NCBI RefSeq assembly: GCF_012927165.1
Contig: NZ_JABBGA010000013.1
Coordinates: forward strand, 1 to 64,000
Direction: 5' to 3'
DNA length: 64,000 bases
Source: Zoogloea dura
Lineage (GTDB): Bacteria > Pseudomonadota > Gammaproteobacteria > Burkholderiales > Rhodocyclaceae
The notes below the pieces were generated by a model that made no database searches, was not told where the DNA came from, and was given only the letters and a program-made list of their open reading frames with translations. This document shows positions 1 to 7,646 of this stretch, in pieces. Position numbers and translations under genes: made by a program. How positions within the stretch are numbered: the stretch's first letter is position 1; every line of letters begins with the position of its first letter.

Positions 1-911
1 TCCAGGCCCATCTCGAGGAAGGCCTGCTTGAGGTCGTTGTAGGTCTTGCCGGCGGTGAGGATGCCGAGCCAGGCGTCGCGGTTCTCGAAGACGATGTTGT
101 TGAGCTTGTTGGCGCGGGCGTAGCGCTTCACCACTTCGAGGCGCCGGGTGTAGAGGGATTGCTCCATCTCGAGGGCGTCGGCGCGCACGTTCATGCCGAG
201 GTTCATGCGCGGGGTGAACAGCTGGCCGTCGAATTCCAGGTCGGGGGTGACGAAGTTGAGCCGCTCGGGGGAGACCAGGGCGCTGCCGGTGCCGTCGGCA
301 ACGTTGGTGACGATCTTCATGCCCATCCACACGCCGGCCATGCGCGACAGGTTGTAGCCGTGCAGGCCCAGGTCGAGGATCTCCTGGACGTTGCCCGGGT
401 AGAGGGAGGGGATGCCGACGTGAAAGAGCATGGGCTCGGACTGGCTGGCCAGGGACGAGCTCTTGCAGCTGGGGTCGTCGCCGACGATGGCGAGCACGCC
501 GCCGTTCTTGCCGATGCCGGTGTAGTTGGCGTGTTTGAGGGCGTCACCGGAGCGGTCCACGCCCGGGGCCTTGCCGTACCACAGGCCGGTGACCCCGTCG
601 AACTTCTGGCCGCCCACGGTGTGCAGCATCTGGGTGCCCCACACCGCGGTGGCGGCCAGGTCTTCGTTGATGCCGTCCACGAAGTGGATGTTCTGTTCGA
701 GCAGGTGTTTCTGCTGCTTGATCAGCGCCGCGTCCAGCATGCCCACCGGGGAGCCCCGGTAGCCCGAGACGAACATCCCGGTCTTGAGACCCCGGCGCGC
801 ATCCGTGCGCACCTGGTCCAGCGTCAGCCGCACGATCGCGTCGATGCCACCCAGGTTGATGATGCCGGTCTCCTGGGTGAATGGGTTGGTCTTTGCTTCC
901 TTCGCTGCCAT
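1..911 (-). CDS. indolepyruvate:ferredoxin oxidoreductase-like protein, N-terminal part (cut by window)
   Basis: The reading frame is open from an ATG at 911 to the left edge, giving 303 residues with no stop. A GAGAGGA ribosome site lies just upstream. The start of the protein resembles the thiamine-diphosphate domain of large fused IOR-type 2-oxoacid:ferredoxin oxidoreductases: GYRGSPVG at residues 50-57, GKAPGVDRSGDA at about 113-124 and GDDPSCKSS near 145. Family members oxidatively decarboxylate aryl- or branched 2-oxoacids to acyl-CoA, reducing ferredoxin. It starts 67 bp after the 4-oxalocrotonate decarboxylase gene on the same strand, so it is probably the next gene of the meta-cleavage operon. 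The iron-sulfur and C-terminal gamma domains lie outside the window. The substrate is unknown. Confidence 0.8.
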   Translation of the reverse strand, partial: MAAKEAKTNPFTQETGIINLGGIDAIVRLTLDQVRTDARRGLKTGMFVSGYRGSPVGMLDAALIKQQKHLLEQNIHFVDGINEDLAATAVWGTQMLHTVGGQKFDGVTGLWYGKAPGVDRSGDALKHANYTGIGKNGGVLAIVGDDPSCKSSSLASQSEPMLFHVGIPSLYPGNVQEILDLGLHGYNLSRMAGVWMGMKIVTNVADGTGSALVSPERLNFVTPDLEFDGQLFTPRMNLGMNVRADALEMEQSLYTRRLEVVKRYARANKLNNIVFENRDAWLGILTAGKTYNDLKQAFLEMGL

Positions 912-978
912 GGGATGTCCTCTCTCAGTCTCCGGGCCGCTCGGCGGCGGCCTTCTCTACGCGGGTGGTGGGTGAAAC

Positions 979-1767
979 TCAGGCGAAACGCATGGAGACG
1001 GTGCCCAGATCCTGGAAGCGCACCGCCACGTTGTCACCGGCCTTGACCGCGATGGCTTCGGTTGCGCCGCCGGTCATGATGAAGGAGCCGGCCGGGATCT
1101 CCTGGCCGCGGGCGCCCAGGTGGTTGGCCAGCATCACCACGGCCGCCAGCGGATGGCCCAGCACCGCGGCGCCGGCGGCCATGGCGACGATCTCGCCATT
1201 CTTTTCCATCACCACGCCGAGGGTGCGCAGGTCGAGGTCGGCCAGCTCACGGGGACGGCCACCGATCACGAAGCGGGAGGCGGAGGTGTTGTCGGCGATC
1301 ACGCTCTTCAGGTCGAACTTGAAGTCGCGGTAGCGGGAATCGATGATCTCCACGGCCGGCACGACGAAGTCGATGGCCGCCATCACGGCACCCATGTGGC
1401 AGCCGGGGCCGGACAGGGGAGCCTTGGTGACCACGCAGATCTCGGCTTCGACCTTGGGGTGGATCAGCTCGGAGGTCTTGATCTCGCCGCCGTCCGGGCA
1501 GCTCATGTAGTCGCTGACGAAGCCGAAGACGGGGACTTCGACGCCCATCTGCTTCATCTTGGCGAAGGAGGTCAGGCCGGCCTTGAGGCCCACGGTCTTG
1601 TTGCCGCGGGCTTCCTTGCGACGGCGGATCTCGTCCTGGATGGCGTAGGCGTCATCCCAGTCCATGTCCGGATGGTCGTCGGTGATCTTGGTGACGTCGT
1701 AGGCCTTGAGCTCGGCGGTTTCGAGGTGATCGGCGAGCTTGAGGATGGTGGCGTTGTCGAGATTCAT
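979..1767 (-). CDS. dmpH: 4-oxalocrotonate decarboxylase
   Basis: This 262-residue protein fits the DmpH/XylI family (about 264 residues), cytosolic enzymes that decarboxylate 4-oxalocrotonate to 2-oxopent-4-enoate in the dehydrogenase branch of catechol meta-cleavage. The metal-binding acidic residues of the hydratase/decarboxylase superfamily are visible at E107 and E109 (KVEAEI) and E140 (AVEIIDSR). The ATG follows an AGGAAG ribosome site. It lies 20 bp downstream of its sister enzyme, the hydratase, with which the family forms a complex so that the unstable enol intermediate is passed on. The family is clear; the split between decarboxylase and hydratase rests on similarity to XylI versus XylJ. 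Confidence 0.92.
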   Translation of the reverse strand: MNLDNATILKLADHLETAELKAYDVTKITDDHPDMDWDDAYAIQDEIRRRKEARGNKTVGLKAGLTSFAKMKQMGVEVPVFGFVSDYMSCPDGGEIKTSELIHPKVEAEICVVTKAPLSGPGCHMGAVMAAIDFVVPAVEIIDSRYRDFKFDLKSVIADNTSASRFVIGGRPRELADLDLRTLGVVMEKNGEIVAMAAGAAVLGHPLAAVVMLANHLGARGQEIPAGSFIMTGGATEAIAVKAGDNVAVRFQDLGTVSMRFA

Positions 1768-1787
1768 GCTGTGTCTTCCTGTTGGGG

Positions 1788-2570
1788 TCAGATGAAGCGG
1801 ACCGAAGTACCGCCGAGGCCGCCCACTGCGCAGGCGAGGTAGTCACCGGCCTTGACCGGGACGAGGGGGGACTGGGAACCGGAGAGGATCACCTCGCCCG
1901 CCTTGAGGCCGATGCCCAGGCGACCCAGGGTGTTGGCCAGCCAGGCCACGGCATTCACCGGGGAGCCCTGAACGGCGGCACCGGTGGAGGTGCTGATGAT
2001 CTCGCCGTTCTTCTCGAGGACCATGCCGGCCAGGGCCAGGTCGAGGTCGCGGGGGCTGCGGCGCACGCCGCCGAGGGTCAGCACGCCGCAGGAGGCGTTG
2101 TCGGCCACGGTGTCCTGGATCTTGATCTTCCAGTCCTGGATGCGGGAATCGACGATCTCGAAGCAGGGCACGACGCACTCGGTCGCGCGCAGCACGTCGG
2201 CCGGGGTGACGCCGGGGCCTTCCAGGTCGCGCTTGAGGATGAAGGCCACTTCGGCTTCGGCGCGGGGGGCGATCATGCTGTCGGCACGGATCGCTTCGCC
2301 TTCGCTGAAGACCATGCCGGAGGTCATCTGGCCGAAGTCGGGCTGATTGACCTTGAGCATGTCCATGACCACCTTGCTGGTCACGCCGATCTTCTTGCCG
2401 ATGATGGTTTCACCGGCGTCCACGCGACGCTGGATCATGCGCAGCTGGATGCGGTAGGCATCCTCGATGGTGATTTCGGGCTCCCGGTCGGTCAGCGGGG
2501 CCACTGCCTTGCGGGTGATGAGGGCGTTGTAGAGCTCGTCGCCGTAGTGCTCGATCTTGGTCAGGTCCAT
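1788..2570 (-). CDS. dmpE: 2-oxopent-4-enoate (2-hydroxypenta-2,4-dienoate) hydratase
   Basis: The 260-residue product matches DmpE/XylJ/MhpD hydratases, which add water to 2-hydroxypenta-2,4-dienoate to give 4-hydroxy-2-oxovalerate. Family acidic metal ligands are visible at E105 and E107 (RAEAEV) and E138 (CFEIVDSR). The start ATG at 2570 has a GGAAG ribosome site. It sits between the semialdehyde dehydrogenase gene, from which it is separated by 110 bp of strong hairpins, and the decarboxylase gene. The aldolase and acetaldehyde dehydrogenase that would finish the pathway are not in the window. Confidence 0.92.
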   Translation of the reverse strand: MDLTKIEHYGDELYNALITRKAVAPLTDREPEITIEDAYRIQLRMIQRRVDAGETIIGKKIGVTSKVVMDMLKVNQPDFGQMTSGMVFSEGEAIRADSMIAPRAEAEVAFILKRDLEGPGVTPADVLRATECVVPCFEIVDSRIQDWKIKIQDTVADNASCGVLTLGGVRRSPRDLDLALAGMVLEKNGEIISTSTGAAVQGSPVNAVAWLANTLGRLGIGLKAGEVILSGSQSPLVPVKAGDYLACAVGGLGGTSVRFI

Positions 2571-2600
2571 GGGGTCTTCCGTCTCTATTCAAATAGGGGT

Positions 2601-2688
2601 GCCGGCCCCGGGGGAGGGATCGGGGCCGGCGGACGCCCCTGGGGAGGGGCGTCGGGGAGGAACGTGAGTACTGAGCTCGCTCAGTACT
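2601..2688 (-). other. three consecutive intercistronic hairpins
   Basis: Three perfect inverted repeats follow one another. Hairpin A at 2601-2630 has a 10-bp stem (GCCGGCCCCG) and 10-nt loop. Hairpin B at 2632-2653 has a 9-bp stem (GACGCCCCT) and 4-nt loop. Hairpin C at 2667-2688 has a 9-bp stem (AGTACTGAG) and 4-nt loop, and overlaps the stop codon of the upstream aldehyde dehydrogenase gene. None is followed by a U-tract on the transcribed strand, so a simple intrinsic terminator is unlikely. mRNA protection, processing or partial polarity between dmpC and dmpE is inferred. Confidence 0.75.
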
Positions 2689-4141
2689 TGATCATGACAT
2701 TGCGCAGCTCGGTGTAGAACTCGAGGGAGTGCAGGCCGCCCTCGCGACCGATGCCGGACTGCTTGGAGCCGCCGAAGGGGGTGCGCAGGTCACGCAGGAA
2801 CCAGCTGTTGACCCAGCACAGGCCCACTTCGATCTGGCCGGCGACGCGGCTGGCGCGGCTGATGTCCTGGGTGTAAATGGAAGTGGCCAGACCGTACTTG
2901 GTGTCGTTGGCCATGCGCACGGCTTCCTCTTCGGTGTCGAAGGGCTGGATGTGGCAGCACGGTCCGAAGATTTCCTCACGCACCACGGAGGCGGTTTCCG
3001 GCAGGCCGGTCCAGATGGTGGGCTCGACCCAGCAACCGTCCTTGAGGTCGTCCGGCATGTTGGGCACACCGCCGCCGGTGACGATGGTGGCGCCTTCGGC
3101 CTTGGCACGCTCGTAGTAGGAGAGCACCTTCTTCTGATGCACCTTGCTGACCAGGGGGCCGATCTTGGTGTCGTGATCGAAGGGACGGCCGGGCTTCATG
3201 CCTTCGGCCTTTTCCTTGAGGGCGGCCACGAACTTGTCGAAGATCGGGCGTTCGACATACACACGCTCGGTGCCCAGGCAGACCTGGCCGCAGTTCTCGA
3301 AGACCGAGCGGGTCACGGTGTTCACCGCATTTTCGAAGTCGCAGTCGGCAAACACGACGGCAGCGTTCTTGCCGCCCAGTTCCAGCGACACCGGGCGGAT
3401 GCCATCGGCGCCGGCCTTCATGATGGCGGTGCCGGTCTTGGTTTCGCCGGTGAAGGTGATGCCGCTCACGTCCGGGTGGGCGGTCAGCAGGGCGCCGGCG
3501 GAATCCACGCCGTAGCCGTTGATCACGTTGTACACGCCGGGGGGCACGCCGACCTTGTTCATCACCTCGCCCAGCAGGGTGGCGGTGGCCGGGGTCACTT
3601 CGGAGGGCTTGACCACCACGGTGTTGCCGCAGGCCAGGGCCGGGCCGACCTTCCAGGTCATCAGCAGCAGTGGCAGGTTCCACGGGCTGATCACGGCGAT
3701 CACGCCGCGCGGGGTACGCACGCCATAGCTGCGGGCGGTCTTGCCGTCGGGGGTGCGCATCTCGAAGGACTCGGTGGAGACGTTCTTGATGGTGTCGGTG
3801 AAGATCTTGAAGTTGGCCGCACCGCGCGGGATGTCGATGTGCGAAGCAAGGTGGGCGGGCTTGCCGGTGTCGGCGATCTCGGCCTGCAGGAAGTCATCGA
3901 AACGGTTGTTGATCTCGGCGACGATGGCGTCGAGCATGGCACAGCGCTCAACCACCGAGAGCTTGCCCCAGGGGCCGTGCAGGGCGGCCTTGGCGGCGGC
4001 CACGGCGGCATCCACTTCGGGCTTGCCGGCCTCGTAGACCATGCCGATCAGGGAGTTGTCCACCGGGTTGCGGTTCTCGTAGGTCTTGCCGCTGACGTTG
4101 GTGACGTATTCGCCGTTGATGAAGTTCTTGAAATCTTTCAT
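2681..4141 (-). CDS. dmpC: 2-hydroxymuconic semialdehyde dehydrogenase
   Basis: This is a 486-residue NAD-dependent aldehyde dehydrogenase of the DmpC/XylG group. It oxidises the ring-fission product 2-hydroxymuconic semialdehyde to 2-hydroxymuconate (4-oxalocrotonate). Visible motifs are ISPWNLP at 151-157, the general-base Glu254 in LELGGKNA and the catalytic Cys288 in ENCGQVCLG. The frame stays open upstream to 4273, but the ATG at 4141 has a GAGAAAG ribosome site and gives the usual family length, so it is preferred. The gene follows catechol 2,3-dioxygenase after a 236-bp AT-rich gap, which may carry its own promoter or operator. Confidence 0.92.
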   Translation of the reverse strand: MKDFKNFINGEYVTNVSGKTYENRNPVDNSLIGMVYEAGKPEVDAAVAAAKAALHGPWGKLSVVERCAMLDAIVAEINNRFDDFLQAEIADTGKPAHLASHIDIPRGAANFKIFTDTIKNVSTESFEMRTPDGKTARSYGVRTPRGVIAVISPWNLPLLLMTWKVGPALACGNTVVVKPSEVTPATATLLGEVMNKVGVPPGVYNVINGYGVDSAGALLTAHPDVSGITFTGETKTGTAIMKAGADGIRPVSLELGGKNAAVVFADCDFENAVNTVTRSVFENCGQVCLGTERVYVERPIFDKFVAALKEKAEGMKPGRPFDHDTKIGPLVSKVHQKKVLSYYERAKAEGATIVTGGGVPNMPDDLKDGCWVEPTIWTGLPETASVVREEIFGPCCHIQPFDTEEEAVRMANDTKYGLATSIYTQDISRASRVAGQIEVGLCWVNSWFLRDLRTPFGGSKQSGIGREGGLHSLEFYTELRNVMIKY

Positions 4142-4285
4142 GTCTTTCTCGCAGTCTGAGGTCTCGTAGGCCCGGTGGTCACAGCGCCTGACCGGGCACG
4201 GCCCGATGGAGCAGAGACACTTTTCCGGATGGATCTGATGCAGGGAGTCGCCACCAACCCCCGGCCAACTCACAGGCTATAGTTT

Positions 4286-4320
4286 AGCGAGATTTTATAA
4301 AAATCTCGATATTTTTTTGA
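4286..4320. promoter_or_regulatory. AT-rich dyad upstream of dmpC
   Basis: The gap between the catechol dioxygenase and dmpC genes contains a 9-bp perfect inverted repeat, CGAGATTTT-ATA-AAAATCTCG, at about 4288-4308. The 11-mer TCGATATTTTT overlaps its right arm at 4306-4316. The same 11-mer occurs in the AT-rich gap upstream of the dioxygenase gene (5453-5463). The T-run is on the strand opposite to the genes, so it is not a terminator for them. An operator or promoter element is more likely, but no known site is recognised. Confidence 0.4.
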
Positions 4321-4377
4321 TGCCGCAGGATCTTGCCCTGCAACGCCCGGAAGGACGCCGCAGGGCAAGGGGATGGA

Positions 4378-5325
4378 TCAGGTGAACACGCTCAGGAAGG
4401 CTTCGTTGAGCTTGCGGTCGTGATAGAAGATCGCGGGCCCGATACTGTCGTCGTACCAGGTGATGACCGGCTTGTCCGGGTAGCTGATGTAGCCGCCGGA
4501 GAAGACTTCGTTACGGTTGCCGGACGGGTCGAAGAAATAGATCGTCTCGCCGCGGGTGATGCCGTGACGGGTCGGCCCCAGGTCGATCGAGGTGCGGTTG
4601 CGGGACAGCACGTCACCGGCATGCAGCACCTTCTCCCAGCTGCCCAGCTCGAAGGACACATGGTGCAGCTTGCCCTTCACCGGCTGGCGGATGAAGGCCA
4701 CGTCGTGGGCCTTGTTGGAGCAGGTCAGGAAGGCGCCGATCATGAACTCCGGCTTGTCCTTGAGCACCACCTGCTCGGTGAGGGTGAAACCCAGCACCTC
4801 GCGGAACAGCTTGACCGTGCCGTCCAGGTCGTCGCCGTACAGCAGGCAGTGGTCGAACCGCGAAGGGGCGATGCCCACCAGGCCGTCCGGCCAGGGATCG
4901 GGGTTCACGTCCGGGCCTTCGGTGCCGCAGTTGTTGCCCAGCTTCTCCTTCTCTGCGTACAGCTCCATCACGTGCCCGGTGGGCACCGTGAAGCGGAAGC
5001 GCTCACCGGTGGCAGGGTGCTCGCCGGCGGCGATCCAGCTCATGTCGGTGGCCAGGCCGGAGGCTTCCAGGTCGGCAGCCAGCTTCTTGAGGGTGGCCGG
5101 CGAGTCCACCTTCCAGCCCATGTAGTCCAGGCCGGCTTCGTCGGCTTCACGCAGGACGATGCTGTGATGATCATGCTCGTCCCAGGCCTTCAGGAAAACG
5201 CGACCCGCATCGTCGCGGGCAACCTCGATGAGCCCGAGCACTTGTTTGTAGTGCTTCAGCGCGGGTTCAAGTTCAAGCACCCTGACGGACACGTGTCCGG
5301 GGCGCAGAACACCAGTCAATGCCAT
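4378..5325 (-). CDS. xylE: catechol 2,3-dioxygenase (extradiol)
   Basis: The 315-residue product aligns along its whole length with XylE/DmpB-type extradiol dioxygenases, which open catechol next to the two hydroxyls to give 2-hydroxymuconic semialdehyde. The Fe(II) ligands are recognisable: His159 in RFDHCLLYGD, a His of the 221-222 pair in KLHHVSFELG, and Glu273 in RNEVF. The family motif GPTRHGITRG is present at 250-259. The ATG at 5325 follows AGGAG with good spacing. It is embedded in the ben gene block, so catechol made from benzoate goes to meta- rather than ortho-cleavage. Confidence 0.95.
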   Translation of the reverse strand: MALTGVLRPGHVSVRVLELEPALKHYKQVLGLIEVARDDAGRVFLKAWDEHDHHSIVLREADEAGLDYMGWKVDSPATLKKLAADLEASGLATDMSWIAAGEHPATGERFRFTVPTGHVMELYAEKEKLGNNCGTEGPDVNPDPWPDGLVGIAPSRFDHCLLYGDDLDGTVKLFREVLGFTLTEQVVLKDKPEFMIGAFLTCSNKAHDVAFIRQPVKGKLHHVSFELGSWEKVLHAGDVLSRNRTSIDLGPTRHGITRGETIYFFDPSGNRNEVFSGGYISYPDKPVITWYDDSIGPAIFYHDRKLNEAFLSVFT

Positions 5326-5410
5326 TTTTGTCTCCTAGTGTGGTTGATTTCCCCCACGCCTCACCGCCGACGGACCGTTGGGACATCCGGATGCGGGGTG
5401 GCGTGGGGCC

Positions 5411-5463
5411 GTATGCGAGAGCATACCAAAATAACGATTTTTTCTTTAAATATCGATATTTTT
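5411..5463. promoter_or_regulatory. dyad and AT-rich element upstream of the catechol 2,3-dioxygenase gene
   Basis: The 167-bp gap between the transporter and dioxygenase genes holds a perfect inverted repeat GTATGC-GAGA-GCATAC (5411-5426). It is followed by a run of about 35 bp of A/T-rich sequence containing the palindrome AAATATCGATATTT. The 11-mer TCGATATTTTT (5453-5463) recurs upstream of dmpC. The change to low GC and the repeated motif suggest an internal promoter or operator for the meta-cleavage genes. No specific regulator can be assigned from sequence. Confidence 0.4.
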
Positions 5464-5492
5464 ATTCAATCTTTTTCCCAACTCGAAGCCCC

Positions 5493-6809
5493 TCAGTGCT
5501 GCACCGAGGCTGAATGGCCATGGTTGATCAGGGACACCGCAATGACCGCGATCACGGCCGGAATGGCGATGGCCATGAAGTTCTGCTCCAGGGGCAAGGC
5601 CATGCCGACCAGGGTGCCGATCAGGATCGGCGCCAGGATGGCTCCGCTGCGCCCTACTCCCGAGGCCCAGCCGATACCGGTGGAGCGCACCGCCATAGGG
5701 TAGTACTGCCCGACGTAAGCATAGGTCAGGATCTGTGTCCCGATGGTGGAAGCACCCGCCAGCCCGACCAGGATGTAAAGGAACTCGACCGGCACCTTGT
5801 AGCCGAGCAGTGTGATGGATACCGCCGCCAGGGCGTAGAAGGCGACCAACACGTACTTGATGTGAAAGCGGTCGGCCAGCCAGCCTCCGCTGATGGCTCC
5901 GATCATGGCGCCGAAGTTGAGCACCAGCACGAAGGTCAGCGCGGACCCCAGGCTGTAGCCGGCCCCCGCCATCAGCTTGGCAAGCCAGGAACTGAGGGCA
6001 TAGACCATGAACAGGCACATGAAGAAGGCCACCCAGAACATCACCGTGCTGAAGCCGCGGCCGTCCTGGAACAGCTTGCCGATCGGAGCGCCATGGGCCG
6101 CATGGGCATGCGGCAGGGCGAACTGGTCACCCGCCGACGGCACATAGCTTGGTTCGAGCCGCTTCACGATGCCCTTGAGTTCATCGAGCCGCCCCTTCTT
6201 GACCAGGAAGGCCATCGATTCAGGCATGGACTTGAGGATGAACGGGATCAACAGCACCGGCAGCCCGGCGGCGAAAAACACGGACTGCCATCCGTAGCTT
6301 TCGATCAGCCCCTTGCCCAGCAGCGCAGCCAGCATGCCGCCCACCGAGTAGCCGCTGAACATCAGGGTGACCAGGGTGCTGCGGATCTTGCGCGGCGAGT
6401 ACTCGGTCATCTGCGCCACCACGTTGGGCATCACCCCACCGATCCCGAGGCCGGCCAGGAAGCGGGTGACGCTGAACATCACCGGATCGGTGGTGAGACC
6501 CGCAATGGCCGTGAACACGCTGAACAGCAGGATGCACAGGGCAATGGCCCATCTGCGGCCGATACGGTCGGCGATGGTGCCCATGAAGATGGCGCCGAAC
6601 ATCATGCCGAACAGGGCCGAGCTGACCATGAAGCCGGCGTTGGTGGGGCTGACGCCCATCTCCTTCATGATCGACGGCAAGGCGATGCCCGCCACGGCGA
6701 GATCGTAGCCGTCGAAGATGATGATGAGCGCGCACCAGAACAGCACGGTGCCATGGAAGCCGTTGAAGCGGGCGTGGTCGGAGAGTTTGTGTACGTCGAT
6801 CTGGGGCAC
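5493..6809 (-). CDS. aromatic acid:proton symporter, MFS AAHS family (BenK/PcaK-like)
   Basis: This 438-residue inner-membrane protein has about 12 hydrophobic segments. It carries the AAHS-family signature DGYDL (33-37) in the first helix and the DRIGRRWA loop between helices 2 and 3. BenK and PcaK take up benzoate and 4-hydroxybenzoate; the location directly behind benD points to benzoate. The start is GTG, preceded by GAGGAG. It lies 51 bp downstream of benD on the same strand. Exact substrate cannot be read from the sequence. Confidence 0.85.
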   Translation of the reverse strand: MPQIDVHKLSDHARFNGFHGTVLFWCALIIIFDGYDLAVAGIALPSIMKEMGVSPTNAGFMVSSALFGMMFGAIFMGTIADRIGRRWAIALCILLFSVFTAIAGLTTDPVMFSVTRFLAGLGIGGVMPNVVAQMTEYSPRKIRSTLVTLMFSGYSVGGMLAALLGKGLIESYGWQSVFFAAGLPVLLIPFILKSMPESMAFLVKKGRLDELKGIVKRLEPSYVPSAGDQFALPHAHAAHGAPIGKLFQDGRGFSTVMFWVAFFMCLFMVYALSSWLAKLMAGAGYSLGSALTFVLVLNFGAMIGAISGGWLADRFHIKYVLVAFYALAAVSITLLGYKVPVEFLYILVGLAGASTIGTQILTYAYVGQYYPMAVRSTGIGWASGVGRSGAILAPILIGTLVGMALPLEQNFMAIAIPAVIAVIAVSLINHGHSASVQH

Positions 6810-6860
6810 GGTTTGCTCCTCGTATTATTTATTTATTCTGATGTGACCAGTCGCAGGACC

Positions 6861-7646
6861 TCAGCCGAGGTCTCCTCCACCCACGGGCAGCACGCTGCCC
6901 GTAATGTAGGAGGACTCGTCGGAGGCAAAGAACAGGATCGGCGCGACCTGCTCGTCCACCGTGCCGTAGCGGTGCATGAGGCTGGAGTCGATGGTCTGGT
7001 CGACCACGCCCTGGTACCAGCTGACCTCATCGGGGCTGGGCTGGGCTGCGTTGCGGGGAATGCGGCGGGGCGGAGCCTCGGTGCCGCCGGGGGCGGTGGC
7101 GTTGACCCGGATGCCGTGGCGGGTGGCCTCCATGGCGATGGAGGCGGTCAGCGCGTTGACGCCGCCCTTGGCGGCCGAGTAGGGCACCCGGTGCACCCCG
7201 CGGGTGGCCACCGACGACACGTTGACGATGGTTCCGCCCTGCTGACGGATCATCACCGGCAACGCAGCCCTGCAGGACCACAGGGTGGGGAACAGCGAGC
7301 GGCGGATCTCTGCCTCGATCTGCGCTTCCTCGTAGTGCTCGAAGGGCTTGGCCCAGATGGTGCCGCCCACATTGTTGATGAGCACGTCGACCCGGCCGAA
7401 GCGGGTCACCGCCTCGGACACCATGGCACTGGCTCCGGCGAAGGTTTCGAGGTCGGCCTGGAAGGAGGCCGCGCTGCCGCCGGCCGCGACGATCTCGGCC
7501 ACCACCTCGTCCACCACCACGGAGCGGTCGACAGCGAGCACCTGCCCGCCCTCCGCGGCCACAGCCAAGGCCACGCCGCGACCGATACCCTGGGCTGCCC
7601 CGGTGACGATGACGGATTTGCCGGTAAAGCGATCTGCGCGACTCAT
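6861..7646 (-). CDS. benD: 1,6-dihydroxycyclohexa-2,4-diene-1-carboxylate dehydrogenase
   Basis: This 261-residue short-chain dehydrogenase oxidises and decarboxylates benzoate cis-diol to catechol with NAD+. The NAD-binding TGAAQGIG (15-22), NNVGG (91-95) and the catalytic Ser144/145-Tyr156-Lys160 set (YSAAK) are all present. The ATG at 7646 overlaps the stop codon of benC by four bases (ATGA), so the two are translationally coupled. The frame is open far upstream inside benC, but that part is a shadow. Gene order benABCD is canonical. Confidence 0.93.
   Translation of the reverse strand: MSRADRFTGKSVIVTGAAQGIGRGVALAVAAEGGQVLAVDRSVVVDEVVAEIVAAGGSAASFQADLETFAGASAMVSEAVTRFGRVDVLINNVGGTIWAKPFEHYEEAQIEAEIRRSLFPTLWSCRAALPVMIRQQGGTIVNVSSVATRGVHRVPYSAAKGGVNALTASIAMEATRHGIRVNATAPGGTEAPPRRIPRNAAQPSPDEVSWYQGVVDQTIDSSLMHRYGTVDEQVAPILFFASDESSYITGSVLPVGGGDLG

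Noticed and set aside
1782-4159. Long plus-strand frames opposite dmpE and dmpC
   Set aside because: Their translations are compositionally biased mirror images of the real genes, with no ribosome sites or motifs.
4142-4377. A small 4-oxalocrotonate tautomerase gene in the dmpC upstream gap
   Set aside because: The gap was read on both strands for a roughly 60-codon frame starting with Met-Pro; none was found, so the tautomerase is probably outside the window.
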